Source of the DNA: Brevibacillus fulvus
GTDB taxonomy: Bacteria > Bacillota > Bacilli > Brevibacillales > Brevibacillaceae
Assembly (NCBI RefSeq): GCF_016908525.1
Contig: NZ_JAFBEB010000017.1
Location: 1-62,891 of the forward strand
DNA length: 62,891 nucleotides
Reading direction: 5' to 3'
The position numbers and the translations under genes are program-made. Shown piece by piece: positions 55,596-62,891 of the stretch (positions are counted from its first letter, which is position 1; each line of letters starts with the position of its first letter). The notes below the pieces were generated by a model. It was not told the DNA's origin. It ran no database searches and saw nothing but the letters and a program-made list of their open reading frames with translations.

Positions 55596-55624
55596 TTGAC
55601 TCAAAACTTCTTGTATAGTAAGAT
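55596..55624 (+). promoter_or_regulatory. Sigma-A promoter of rplM-rpsI
   Basis: TTGACT (55596-55601) and TAAGAT (55619-55624) with a 17-base spacer, about 165 bases before rplM. Confidence 0.75.
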
Positions 55625-55627
55625 GAA

Positions 55628-55788
55628 CCTTGGTATTTTCATACCCCGCTAGCCCCACTCTAGCCCCGGGATTGAAAAACGAACGAAAAAAATGATACAG
55701 CTGGAGAAGTTGCTTACCGTTGCACTTTATCCTGAAATGAAAAGAACGGGACTCCGTTTTTAACGGCAATATATTTAGGAGGGACAAA
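55628..55788 (+). promoter_or_regulatory. L13 ribosomal-protein leader (candidate)
   Basis: The ~160-base leader before rplM includes a GC-rich GGTATTTTCATACC hairpin and a terminator-like AACGG-gact-CCGTT hairpin (about 55734-55747) followed by TTTAA, just before the rplM SD. The place and layout fit the L13 leader known upstream of rplM in Firmicutes, in which L13 is expected to lower its own expression. Assigned mainly by position. Confidence 0.5.
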
Positions 55789-55789
55789 C

Positions 55790-56227
55790 ATGCGTACCAC
55801 ATATATGGCGAAACCGCTCCAAGTTGAGCGCAAATGGTACATCGTAGACGCGGAAGGTCAAACTCTTGGCCGCCTGGCAAGCGAAGTAGCTTCCATTCTT
55901 CGCGGGAAACTGAAACCAGAATATACTCCACACGTAGATACTGGCGATTTTGTAATTGTGATCAATGCTGACAAAATCAAATTGACCGGTAAAAAATTGA
56001 CCGATAAAATCTACTACACTCACTCCCTCTATCCAGGTGGTTTGAAAAAGACTACCGCCGGTGATATGTTGAACAAACGTCCAGATCGTTTGTTTGAAAT
56101 TGCTGTAAAAGGCATGTTGCCGAAAAACAGCTTGGGACGTCAAATGTTTACTAAATTGAAAGTATACGCTGGTTCTGAACATCCGCACGCAGCGCAAAAA
56201 CCAGAAGTTTGGCAAATTCGCGGCTAA
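55790..56227 (+). CDS. rplM: 50S ribosomal protein L13
   Basis: A 145-residue early-assembly protein. [43 protein letters not shown] and [24 protein letters not shown] are typical. GGAGGG lies before ATG 55790. Confidence 0.97.
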   Translation: MRTTYMAKPLQVERKWYIVDAEGQTLGRLASEVASILRGKLKPEYTPHVDTGDFVIVINADKIKLTGKKLTDKIYYTHSLYPGGLKKTTAGDMLNKRPDRLFEIAVKGMLPKNSLGRQMFTKLKVYAGSEHPHAAQKPEVWQIRG

Positions 56228-56250
56228 TATAGCAAGGGAGGAAAAATCTC

Positions 56251-56643
56251 GTGGCACAAGTACAATACTACGGTACAGGTCGTCGTAAACATTCCGTAGC
56301 ACGTGTTCGCTTGGTACCAGGCGAAGGTCGTATTTTGATCAACAAACGTGATATGGATAACTATTTTGGTTTGGAAACATTGAAACTGATTGTGAAACAA
56401 CCGCTTGTTTTGACTGAAACACTCGGACGTTATGATGTGTTGGTTAACGTAGCGGGTGGCGGAATCTCCGGCCAAGCTGGCGCAATCCGTCATGGCGTAG
56501 CTCGCGCTTTGTTGAAAGCCGATCCGGAACTGCGCGGCGCTTTGAAACGCGCTGGCTTCCTGACTCGCGACCCACGCATGAAAGAACGTAAAAAATACGG
56601 TCTCAAAGCTGCTCGTCGCGCGCCACAATTCTCCAAACGTTAA
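56251..56643 (+). CDS. rpsI: 30S ribosomal protein S9
   Basis: A 130-residue P-site protein. [28 protein letters not shown] and the Lys/Arg-rich end [12 protein letters not shown], which touches P-site tRNA. GTG 56251 has GGGAGG upstream. Confidence 0.97.
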   Translation: MAQVQYYGTGRRKHSVARVRLVPGEGRILINKRDMDNYFGLETLKLIVKQPLVLTETLGRYDVLVNVAGGGISGQAGAIRHGVARALLKADPELRGALKRAGFLTRDPRMKERKKYGLKAARRAPQFSKR

Positions 56644-56667
56644 TTTTGGATACGGCCCAGGCCCAAA

Positions 56668-56706
56668 CCCTCTTGTCTGTTTTACAGGCAAGGGGGTTTT
56701 TGTTTT
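56668..56706 (+). terminator. Terminator of rplM-rpsI
   Basis: A 12-bp stem (56668-56679 / 56685-56696, two G-U pairs) and T-run. Confidence 0.9.
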
Positions 56707-56711
56707 GGCGA

Positions 56712-56754
56712 TGTGACAATGCTCACAGGCGAACGGTCGGATATAGGGTAGACT
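56712..56754 (+). promoter_or_regulatory. FNR/CRP-family site and class II promoter of the hemerythrin gene
   Basis: TGTGA-caatgc-TCACA (56712-56727) is a perfect palindrome of the CRP/FNR family. TAGACT (56749-56754) fits a -10 hexamer. With a start at ~56761 the site centre (56719.5) is at -41.5, the class II activator position. No -35 hexamer is needed in such promoters and none is seen. Confidence 0.68.
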
Positions 56755-56787
56755 GGTTATCGTACAAGAAAGGAGAGTGCAAGAAAG

Positions 56788-57318
56788 ATGAGCAACTGGA
56801 AAGATGAAACCATTCAAGCAAATCCGAAAGAGAAAGCGGAAGAGTTGAAGAAAGTCATGTCCGTCGTTGCGCCGGAGCTGCATACGTTTATTGAGGAACA
56901 TGCGGAGTTGGACCAATGGATGGATCGCGTGCGTGCTGAAAATAATCGTGCGCTTTACCGTGAAGCTCTCCAGATCATTCAACAGGAACTGGAACAGCAC
57001 TTTCTCTACGAGGAACAATTTATTTTGCCCAAATTGGGCCGTTATTTTGCAACGACAGAGGTTGGGCCTGTCTTTAAACTTATTCAGGAGCATGACATCA
57101 TTCGCAAAAACTATCGGGATGCTGAAGACTTGATGCAGGAGAGCGACTCAGAGCGGTTTGCTGAAGTTTTGCAACAAAAAATGAACCTTCTGGCGTACTT
57201 GTTAAAAAAACATATTGAAAAAGAGGACCACTATTTCTTTCCGCTGGTCAGTTTGGTGTTGACCCCTGCGGAATGTCAGGAAATCGCTGATCAGGTGGCC
57301 CATGCACATCACGCTTGA
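56788..57318 (+). CDS. Hemerythrin-domain (HHE) di-iron protein
   Basis: A 176-residue soluble helical protein. The pattern of hemerythrin-like metal ligands is visible in EEHAELD, EQHFLYEEQFILP, QEHDIIRKNY and KKHIEKEDHYFFPL, which suggests a di-iron site binding O2, NO or iron. The Bacillus neighbour at this place is different (ybaJ), so it is an accessory gene. Its AGGAGAG site precedes ATG 56788, and the FNR-type promoter predicts induction at low oxygen. Related proteins are linked to iron-sulfur-centre repair or NO defence; the function here is not shown. Confidence 0.85.
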   Translation: MSNWKDETIQANPKEKAEELKKVMSVVAPELHTFIEEHAELDQWMDRVRAENNRALYREALQIIQQELEQHFLYEEQFILPKLGRYFATTEVGPVFKLIQEHDIIRKNYRDAEDLMQESDSERFAEVLQQKMNLLAYLLKKHIEKEDHYFFPLVSLVLTPAECQEIADQVAHAHHA

Positions 57319-57376
57319 CTGGAACCGCTCCGTTTTGAACCGAACGTGAAAATCCCGGATAAAAGCTCCGTCATAA

Positions 57377-57419
57377 TTTGTCCCATCCGCCCATAAGATG
57401 GAGTGAAAGATGGGACAAA
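57377..57419 (+). repeat. Inverted repeat before cwlD
   Basis: TTTGTCCCATC (57377-57387) and GATGGGACAAA (57409-57419) are perfect complements with a 21-base loop. The second arm overlaps the start of the AAAGGGG ribosome-binding site of cwlD. Confidence 0.85.
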
Positions 57420-57431
57420 GGGGTTGTTAGG

Positions 57432-58148
57432 GTGACACGAAAAGTAGTAGGGTGGGTGCTCGCTTTTTTCTTGCTCGTTGTGATTTTTACGTATAAGTCG
57501 CCTGACTATACTTCCTGGTCAACATGGTCGCTGCCACTGGCCGGAACGGTTATCGCGATTGATGCGGGACATGGCGGCAAGGACGGGGGAGCGGTCAGCC
57601 AAGATGGCAAAGTTATCGAAAAAGATATATCGTTGGCCATCAGTCTATACTTGCGCGATTTTTTGCAACAATCTGGTGCCCATGTCATTATGACGCGCGA
57701 GGAAGACAAGGATTTGGCTTCACCGGAAGCCGACCGGCTGCGCAAACGCAAATCTGAGGATATCCGCAATCGCGTCAAATTGGTTAACGAAAACCAACCG
57801 GATTTTCTGATCAGTGTTCATCTCAATGCTTTGCCTTCCAGCAAGTGGTCAGGAGCGCAAACCTTTTACTATCCTGCTTACAAAGAAAGCGGCGAATTGG
57901 CTTACTTGATTCAGGACGAGATCAAGCGGGTCCTGGAAAATACGAATCGGCTTCCGAAAAAAACCGATGACGTCTATTTGATTCGGGAAGTGAAAAGCCC
58001 GGCAGTGCTTGTCGAGGTAGGCTTCCTCTCCAACGAGGAAGAAGCGCGATTGCTGGAATCAACCGATTATCAAAAGGCGATGGCCAATGCGATTTACCAA
58101 GGAATTTTGCGTCACTATGCAGGCGAGAAGGTCAATGTCACTCCCTAA
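57432..58148 (+). CDS. cwlD: N-acetylmuramoyl-L-alanine amidase CwlD
   Basis: A 238-residue amidase needed to form muramic-delta-lactam in the spore cortex. An N-terminal membrane anchor (VVGWVLAFFLLVVIF) precedes the Amidase_3 domain. Zinc ligands: IDAGHGGKDGGA (His), the Glu in the EKDIS segment, and SVHLNA (His); the catalytic Glu is in VLVEVGFLSN. GTG 57432 gives a length matching B. subtilis CwlD (237); no ATG fits in frame. Confidence 0.9.
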   Translation: MTRKVVGWVLAFFLLVVIFTYKSPDYTSWSTWSLPLAGTVIAIDAGHGGKDGGAVSQDGKVIEKDISLAISLYLRDFLQQSGAHVIMTREEDKDLASPEADRLRKRKSEDIRNRVKLVNENQPDFLISVHLNALPSSKWSGAQTFYYPAYKESGELAYLIQDEIKRVLENTNRLPKKTDDVYLIREVKSPAVLVEVGFLSNEEEARLLESTDYQKAMANAIYQGILRHYAGEKVNVTP

Positions 58149-58251
58149 GCTTTTGCTTTCGCCTTGATTCGTGCCCTTCTTTTCTGTATATGCTATAATG
58201 AACGCGCGAACGGTTTAGAATTGGGAATCCATAATGAATAGAGGTGGCACG

Positions 58252-59355
58252 ATGATTACCAAGGAGCGAGTGCTGGAAGTGCTGCGCGATGTGAAGGACC
58301 CGGAAATTAATCGCAGCCTTGTGGAACTGAACATGATCCGGGACATTGAGATCGTTGGGGATAAGGTCAGTCTGTTGGTTGTTTTAACCATCTCCGGTTG
58401 TCCCCTGCGCGCGAAAATTGAGCAGGATGTTACGGAGGCGTTGAAAAAGCTGGGAGCGAAAGAAGTCGAACTGCGAATGGGCTCCATGACCGATGAAGAG
58501 CGTGCTGCACTGAGCGCACAGTTGCGAGGCGGTCAGGCCGCAAAAGCTGCAACCGGTCAAATGCAACCGCTTAATCCCATCTTGAGCAAAGAATCCCCCA
58601 CCCGGTTTATTGCCATAACCTCGGGAAAAGGTGGCGTAGGCAAATCAACGGTGACGGTCAATTTGGCTGTGGCGTTGGCACGCTTGGGGAAAAAAGTGGG
58701 GATTATTGATGCCGACATTTACGGGTTTAGCGTACCGGATATGATGAACATTGAGCAGCGGCCGACAGTAATTGGCGAAGTCATTTTGCCAATCGAGCAG
58801 TTTGGAGTAAAAGTCATGTCGATGGGTTTCTTCGTAGAGGACAATTCACCGATTATTTGGCGTGGCCCGATGTTGGGCAAAATGCTGCGCAACTTCTTTT
58901 CGGAAGTACACTGGGGCGAGGACCTCGACTACATGATTCTCGACCTTCCGCCAGGTACGGGGGATATGGCTCTGGATGTACATACAATGATTCCGCAGAG
59001 CAAAGAGATTGTGGTGACCACCCCGCATGCGACGGCCGCCTTCGTTGCGGCCAGAGCGGGTGCCATGGCCATACGAACTGGTCATGAGCTGCTTGGCGTC
59101 GTCGAGAATATGTCTTGGTATGAAGCGAAGGATGGCAGCAAAGAGTATGTATTTGGCCGCGGCGGCGGAGCCAAATTGGCGGAGCAATTGGCCACAGAGC
59201 TGTTGGCACAAGTGCCGCTTGGTCAACCGGACAACCATCCGGCGGAACCGGATTATTCTCCCTCGGTATACAAGGAGCAATCGCCGATCGGACAAATTTA
59301 TCGGGAATTGGCCGAACGCGTCATCGCAAAATGCGAATCAACCGTGAGTAAATAA
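58252..59355 (+). CDS. Mrp/NBP35-family P-loop ATPase (SalA/ApbC-like)
   Basis: A 367-residue protein with an N-terminal MIP18 domain (LEVLRDVKDPEINRSLVELNMIRD, CPLRAKIEQDV) and a deviant Walker A ATPase, SGKGGVGKST at about 124-133. FRIIWRGPMLGKMLRNF-like and DYMILDLPPGTGDMAL segments are typical. Family members carry iron-sulfur clusters; the Bacillus ortholog SalA is a transcription regulator of scoC. The usual CxxC cluster motif is not seen. ATG 58252 follows GAGGTGG. Confidence 0.93.
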   Translation: MITKERVLEVLRDVKDPEINRSLVELNMIRDIEIVGDKVSLLVVLTISGCPLRAKIEQDVTEALKKLGAKEVELRMGSMTDEERAALSAQLRGGQAAKAATGQMQPLNPILSKESPTRFIAITSGKGGVGKSTVTVNLAVALARLGKKVGIIDADIYGFSVPDMMNIEQRPTVIGEVILPIEQFGVKVMSMGFFVEDNSPIIWRGPMLGKMLRNFFSEVHWGEDLDYMILDLPPGTGDMALDVHTMIPQSKEIVVTTPHATAAFVAARAGAMAIRTGHELLGVVENMSWYEAKDGSKEYVFGRGGGAKLAEQLATELLAQVPLGQPDNHPAEPDYSPSVYKEQSPIGQIYRELAERVIAKCESTVSK

Positions 59356-59357
59356 AC

Positions 59358-59391
59358 AAAAGCCCGGCGCAAATGTGCCGGGTTTTTTTTA
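59358..59391. terminator. Terminator after mrp, shared with convergent gerD
   Basis: CCCGGC (59363-59368) pairs with GCCGGG (59377-59382), flanked by an A-run and T8. The last bases overlap the gerD stop codon. Confidence 0.92.
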
Positions 59392-60060
59392 GGTTCCGCT
59401 TCCGCCTTGGCCGCCGCCGCTTTTGTCGCCGCCACCGCCTTGGCCGCCACCGCCTTGGCCGCCGCCCTGACCTCCACCGCCTTTTTGTCCTTGCGTCATC
59501 ATGTTTGTGGTGGACATCTGTTCCGCGGCTTTTGTCATCAACTTAAGCAATTCTTGCTGAAAGAGCGGGCTTTGCAAAGATTCCTTCATGATCTCCATCT
59601 GTGCCTTGCGGTAAGTAGAACTTTTCATCAGGTCAAGCAGGCCGCGTTCAAATTCCGGATCTTTCATAATGGCCATCATTGATTTTTGGTACTCGGGGTC
59701 TTTCATCAAGTCCTTCATCAATTGTTTGTTCTCGTTTTTCAGCGTTTTTGCCACACTGCTGGTAAACTTCGGGTCTTGGAACAATTGTTTGATGTGCGGA
59801 TTGTCAGGATTGGTAATCGTTTGGATCATTGTGTTTTTTACGGTCGGATCATCCATGATCACACGCTGTTTGAAATTTTCATCCTTCATCATTTGGGAGA
59901 CAGTGCTCTTTGCTTCTTCAGTCTGCAGAATATCAAGAACCATGGTCTTCACACTTTTGTAATCCGGCTGCGCCTGAGTTATTTGCGGTCTGTTGCCGCC
60001 GCAACCAGTCAGAAGCAAACAGATAAGGGGAACCAACCATGGCGACAACCGCTTGTTCAT
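59389..60060 (-). CDS. gerD: Spore germination lipoprotein GerD
   Basis: A 223-residue lipoprotein that clusters nutrient receptors into the germinosome of the spore inner membrane. The signal peptide ends with lipobox LTGC (Cys20). The helical core has repeated PxF/KD segments (LKNENKQLMKDLMKDPEYQKSMMAIMKDPEFERGL). The last ~30 residues are a Gly/Gln tail without obvious structure. A sigma-G-like -10 element (CATTTTA on the reverse strand, 60095-60101) lies upstream, with a poor -35. Same neighbours as in B. subtilis. Confidence 0.92.
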   Translation of the reverse strand: MNKRLSPWLVPLICLLLTGCGGNRPQITQAQPDYKSVKTMVLDILQTEEAKSTVSQMMKDENFKQRVIMDDPTVKNTMIQTITNPDNPHIKQLFQDPKFTSSVAKTLKNENKQLMKDLMKDPEYQKSMMAIMKDPEFERGLLDLMKSSTYRKAQMEIMKESLQSPLFQQELLKLMTKAAEQMSTTNMMTQGQKGGGGQGGGQGGGGQGGGGDKSGGGQGGSGT

Positions 60061-60184
60061 TTCCTGAACGCCCTCCTTTGGCTTACCTGAAACATAAAAT
60101 GCGCAATTTGTCCGGTTCTTACGCTAGTATTTTCTTGCAAGGGTTGGTACAATCAGTATCGATGTGGATGGGAGGGAATTTCCA

Positions 60185-60775
60185 ATGAATTTGCGGAAAT
60201 ATGGTTGGTTGTTCGGAACCACTTTACTTGTCGGCGGGATTGGTGGGATTTTGGCAGGCTTTATCGTTGGACGTGCCGATCTGTTCGATGGTGGAGTGGG
60301 AAACTTTTTGATCGCTACTTTCATGAATCTTCTCTTTGGTTTATCCATTAGTGTCCTGACCCAAATGGGTTTCTTTGCCTATATGATGCTGAATTATTTG
60401 GCACAATCGGTTTTTAAAAGCCGCGGTTTATGGCGGAACATTCAAATTTTGCTAATTTTGTTCACGTTTTTTGATTTTGTTTATTTGCGCTATAGTCTAG
60501 GCGTTCAGGGGGATTCCCTTTGGCCGTACTTCGTTGAACCGAGTGTGCTCTTGCTCGTCTCCGTGATCGCAGCTTATGCGAAGGTGAGATTGACCAATCC
60601 GACGGCTTGGGTGCCAACCGTTTTCTTTCTGTTTGTCGGAACAACGATTGAATGGATTCCGGCTCTTCGGGAAAATGCCTACTCCGCCATTTTTATGGCC
60701 GTCCCTTTGCTCTTTTGCAATATTTGGCAAGTGCTGCATCTTCAGCGACTGGTAAAAGCTGACCCTGCGTCGTAA
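60185..60775 (+). CDS. kbaA: KinB-signalling pathway activation protein KbaA
   Basis: A 196-residue protein with about six membrane helices. In B. subtilis KbaA is required for KinB to feed the sporulation phosphorelay. The first helix is YGWLFGTTLLVGGIGGILAGFIVG, and RYSLGVQGDSLWPYFVEPSVLLL lies in the middle. ATG 60185 follows GGGAGGGAA. A TACAAT at about 60149 may be its -10. Between gerD and pdaB as in B. subtilis. Confidence 0.9.
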   Translation: MNLRKYGWLFGTTLLVGGIGGILAGFIVGRADLFDGGVGNFLIATFMNLLFGLSISVLTQMGFFAYMMLNYLAQSVFKSRGLWRNIQILLILFTFFDFVYLRYSLGVQGDSLWPYFVEPSVLLLVSVIAAYAKVRLTNPTAWVPTVFFLFVGTTIEWIPALRENAYSAIFMAVPLLFCNIWQVLHLQRLVKADPAS

Positions 60776-60796
60776 GGGTCAGCTTTTCGCAAAAAA

Positions 60797-61567
60797 TCAG
60801 TCTACTTCCTGGCTGTTCACTTCCGAACCGGACAACAGTTGCGAAACGGTGACGAACTGATAGCCTTCGGCGCGAAGCTTGTCAATGATGACCGGCAAGG
60901 CAAGGTGGGTTTGCGTGCAGGAATCGCTGGCATGCATCAAGACGATATCGCCGGGATGCGCTTTGCTGACGACGTTTTGGACGATTTGGTCAACACCGGG
61001 ATTGGTCCAGTCTTTGGAGTCCGTATCCCATTGGATTACGGTATACCCCATATCAGTTGCGATTTGAAGGACTCGTTTGTCAAAGTCGCCGTTCGGCAAG
61101 CGTAACAGATTTGGCTTTTTGCCCGTCATCTCGGTTAGAATCGTATGAGCTGTGCCGATCTGTGTGCGGATTTCCTCTTCGGGGTATTTGCTGTAATTTT
61201 CATGTTTATGACCGTGCGAACCGATTTCAAAACCGTCTTCGGCAATTCGCTTGACGATTTCAGGATGACGCTGGCTCCAGGGGGATGAAAGAAAAAAGGT
61301 TACATTTTGCACTTGCTTTTGCTTCAGGATGTCAAGGATCGGAACGGCGCGGGTTTCTCCCCAGCTAATGTCAAAGGTTAAGGCGATTTTCTTTTCTTTC
61401 GTATCCACCTTGTAAACGGCTTGCGGTGGTTTGGCTTTGCTTCCATTGGTAAATACTGCTATGGTATCCCGTTCCGCATAGGTAATGCCAACAGCGAGAA
61501 CCAATGCGATCAAGACGATCAACAACTGTTTTAATGCTTTGGTACTGACAACATACATCCGTTTCAT
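60797..61567 (-). CDS. pdaB: Polysaccharide deacetylase PdaB-like
   Basis: A 256-residue exported NodB-type deacetylase. The signal anchor covers about 10-35 (KALKQLLIVLIALVLAVGI). Catalytic motifs: IALTFDISWGE (motif 1), FEIGSHGHKHENYS (metal histidines), and later IVLMHASD. In B. subtilis PdaB is needed late in spore cortex maintenance. ATG 61567 follows GGAGGG; the upstream in-frame ATG at 61645 lies across the promoter and is rejected. Transcribed on the reverse strand. Confidence 0.93.
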   Translation of the reverse strand: MKRMYVVSTKALKQLLIVLIALVLAVGITYAERDTIAVFTNGSKAKPPQAVYKVDTKEKKIALTFDISWGETRAVPILDILKQKQVQNVTFFLSSPWSQRHPEIVKRIAEDGFEIGSHGHKHENYSKYPEEEIRTQIGTAHTILTEMTGKKPNLLRLPNGDFDKRVLQIATDMGYTVIQWDTDSKDWTNPGVDQIVQNVVSKAHPGDIVLMHASDSCTQTHLALPVIIDKLRAEGYQFVTVSQLLSGSEVNSQEVD

Positions 61568-61592
61568 CGCTTGCCCTCCTTTTTCCCGTAAA

Positions 61593-61620
61593 ATTATATG
61601 CGGGGTAGACAAGGATATGC
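61593..61620 (-). promoter_or_regulatory. Sigma-E-type promoter of pdaB
   Basis: On the reverse strand GCATATC (61620-61614), a 13-base spacer and CATATAAT (61600-61593) match the sigma-E consensus KMATATT-N13..15-CATACAMT at six of seven and seven of eight positions. It predicts mother-cell expression in sporulation. Confidence 0.72.
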
Positions 61621-61688
61621 GTTTTGTCGGCGTATAGAAAGACATTCGGGCACATATGATGAGTTAGTATGGAAAAGGAGCGTGTCGC

Positions 61689-62333
61689 ATGCGTTACCAA
61701 CTGCGTCAGTTATGGACTGATAACAAAGGGTATTTTTACATAGCCGGATTGCTTTTGATCGGCGGAGCCTTCTTTGGGTTTCTGCAAATGGGTCAGGTTG
61801 AGCAGATCGCCAAAAATATGCTTTCGCAAATCCAGGAGATTGCCGACCGCATACAGGAAAGTGGCGGAAGCACGGCCGTTACGTTTTGGGCGATCTTTAA
61901 AAACAACGTGTTCAGTTCCTTGACAATGATGATTTTCGGTTTGGTCTTTGCCATCTTTCCGATTTTCGGCTTGTTGTCTAACGGAGTTTTGCTTGGGTTT
62001 ATTTTCGGACAGCTGGCTGCGGCCGGCGGCAACCCGTTGCTTGTCTTTGCGGTCGGGATATTGCCCCATGGCATTTTTGAGCTGCCGGCAGTTGTTTTCT
62101 CGGCGGGTATCGGCATTCGCTACGGAGCGACCGTGCTGCGTTCCATCAAAGGCTTATGGAACGCGGGAGCGCGAGGAGAAATAAAAGAGGATTGGCGGCA
62201 ACTCGTGAAACAGTTTCCTGTAGCGGCAATCAGCGTTATTGTGGTTTTGTTTGTTGCCGCTATTGTTGAGAGTGCCATCACTCCGCTGCTGATCCAATCG
62301 GTTGTAGGCGGGCGTATTGGCTTGACAGAGTGA
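61689..62333 (+). CDS. SpoIIM-family membrane protein
   Basis: A 214-residue membrane protein with about five helices and the family motif ILPHGIFELPAVVFSAGIGIRYG. SpoIIM helps the SpoIID/P complex drive engulfment; shorter relatives occur outside sporulation. The usual spoIIM lies elsewhere in B. subtilis, so this may be a second copy. AAAAGGAG lies before ATG 61689. A CATATGAT at 61653-61660 could be a sigma-E -10, without a clear -35. Confidence 0.8.
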   Translation: MRYQLRQLWTDNKGYFYIAGLLLIGGAFFGFLQMGQVEQIAKNMLSQIQEIADRIQESGGSTAVTFWAIFKNNVFSSLTMMIFGLVFAIFPIFGLLSNGVLLGFIFGQLAAAGGNPLLVFAVGILPHGIFELPAVVFSAGIGIRYGATVLRSIKGLWNAGARGEIKEDWRQLVKQFPVAAISVIVVLFVAAIVESAITPLLIQSVVGGRIGLTE

Positions 62334-62358
62334 GTAACAAGTAACAGCGGCCAGACGG

Positions 62359-62390
62359 AAAAACCCTCTACCTAAGAGGGTTTTTAATTT
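62359..62390 (+). terminator. Terminator after the SpoIIM-like gene
   Basis: AACCCTCT pairs with AGAGGGTT, with A- and T-runs on both sides. Confidence 0.92.
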
Positions 62391-62495
62391 TGTTGAATTT
62401 TATCTAATAAATTTAATAATGCTAAATCTGAATACACCTATTTTTGCTGGGCAATCATAAATGTAAACTCGTTGCAGGCGGAGGATGATTAACAC

Positions 62496-62729
62496 GTGCT
62501 AGGTTTCCTGTTTAATACGAAAGAATGCCAAGAGCTTGAGTATCTGCTTAAACGAGAACTGGAGGAGATGCTGCTGGACTTCAGTGATAAACGGATTGAT
62601 TATTTGGTGAAGCGGGCAATGGAAGACCGGTATTCCGTCCTGTTTAAGATGTATGCTAGGATTGCACATCCCAAAGAATTGTCCAAGTATGTAAGAAAAC
62701 GCAAATTGGAAGAAGAGCACTTAACATGA
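62496..62729 (+). CDS. Small conserved protein before an rRNA operon, function unknown
   Basis: A 77-residue charged helical protein, MLGFLFNTKECQELEYLLKR..., with a single cysteine and no membrane segment. Similar proteins from other Bacillales come to mind but cannot be confirmed here. GTG 62496 has GGAGG about 11 bases upstream. It follows a terminator and ends 25 bases before the rRNA promoter. Real-gene status is supported by SD, codon pattern and placement only. Confidence 0.65.
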   Translation: MLGFLFNTKECQELEYLLKRELEEMLLDFSDKRIDYLVKRAMEDRYSVLFKMYARIAHPKELSKYVRKRKLEEEHLT

Positions 62730-62753
62730 AAAAATTTAATTCAACAAAACTAT

Positions 62754-62781
62754 TGACTTAATTTTTGGTTCGTGATAGATT
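62754..62781 (+). promoter_or_regulatory. Promoter of the second rRNA operon
   Basis: TTGACT (62754-62759) and TAGATT (62776-62781) with a 16-base spacer, in an AT-rich region as usual for rRNA promoters. Confidence 0.7.
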
Positions 62782-62891
62782 AATTCTTGTCTTTAAAAGA
62801 TGTTCTTTGAAAACTGAACAGCGAAACGTTTGAAGTGATCAAATCACAAGCCAAGCAATTTCTTTTTGAACCAAAGATCAACACTTAACTT
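62782..62891 (+). other. Pre-16S rRNA leader with boxA-like element
   Basis: TGTTCTTTGAAAACTGAACA (62801-62820) matches the leader of Bacillales rRNA operons, including a boxA-like core for NusB/S10 antitermination. The mature 16S has not started by the window end. Confidence 0.78.

Overview
The window is a 62.9-kb chromosome segment from a spore-forming, Gram-positive bacterium of the Bacillales type. Evidence: gene order follows the Bacillus subtilis block between two rRNA operons (ctsR-mcsA-mcsB-clpC-radA ... rpoBC ... S10/spc/alpha ribosomal clusters ... cwlD-mrp/salA-gerD-kbaA-pdaB-rrn). CtsR/McsB heat-shock control, SigH, KbaA, GerD, CwlD and a SpoIIM-like protein indicate sporulation. 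The RpoB start is TTG, and Cys-type S14, L33 and L36 are present. The genus cannot be fixed from sequence alone; an Alicyclobacillaceae-like lineage (Effusibacillus/Tumebacillus relatives) is only a guess.

Layout. 1-157: 3' end of a 23S rRNA gene and its terminator, with no 5S gene after it. 338-2127: a diacylglycerol glucosyltransferase-like protein and a HAD hydrolase. 2256-7019: the ctsR-mcsA-mcsB-clpC operon behind a perfect CtsR operator. 7077-11379: radA, then pssA where disA is usually found, a small reverse-strand Cys-motif gene, and the PIN/TRAM protein YacL. 11401-19101: ispD-ispF-gltX, a Cys-type T-box, cysE-cysS-mrnC-rlmB-yacP, and sigH behind a structured leader. 19102-23093: an unexplained structured interval, then rpmG-secE-nusG and rplK-rplA-(L10 leader)-rplJ-rplL. 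23187-36399: rRNA-methyltransferase-like gene, rpoB-rpoC, L7Ae-like protein, rpsL-rpsG-fusA-tufA. 36459-36851: a reverse-strand truncated haemoglobin gene between tufA and rpsJ. 37279-52105: one long ribosomal cluster from rpsJ to rplQ that includes secY, adk, map, infA and rpoA. 52245-56643: ecfA1-ecfA2-ecfT-truA and rplM-rpsI. 56788-62333: a hemerythrin-like gene with an FNR/CRP-type site, then cwlD, mrp/salA, gerD(-), kbaA, pdaB(-) and spoIIM-like. 62496-62729: a small conserved gene, followed by the promoter and leader of a second rRNA operon in the same orientation.

How it works together. This is a growth core: transcription (rpoA/B/C, nusG, sigH), translation (about 30 ribosomal proteins, EF-G, EF-Tu, IF-1, two aminoacyl-tRNA synthetases), secretion (secY, secE), protein quality control (ClpC/McsAB/CtsR) and a sporulation/germination tail. 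Most genes are conserved. No prophage, insertion sequence, CRISPR array or defence system was seen.

The less ordinary material lies between genes: a roughly 390-bp promoter/hairpin/terminator interval before rpmG; an SD-preceded three-codon ORF followed by two terminator-like hairpins before rpoB; a hairpin separating the nusG Shine-Dalgarno from its start; a perfect 16-bp inverted repeat between fusA and tufA; and a TGTGA-N6-TCACA site placed exactly -41.5 from a predicted start upstream of the hemerythrin gene. All regulatory calls were made by eye and no folding or database search was run.
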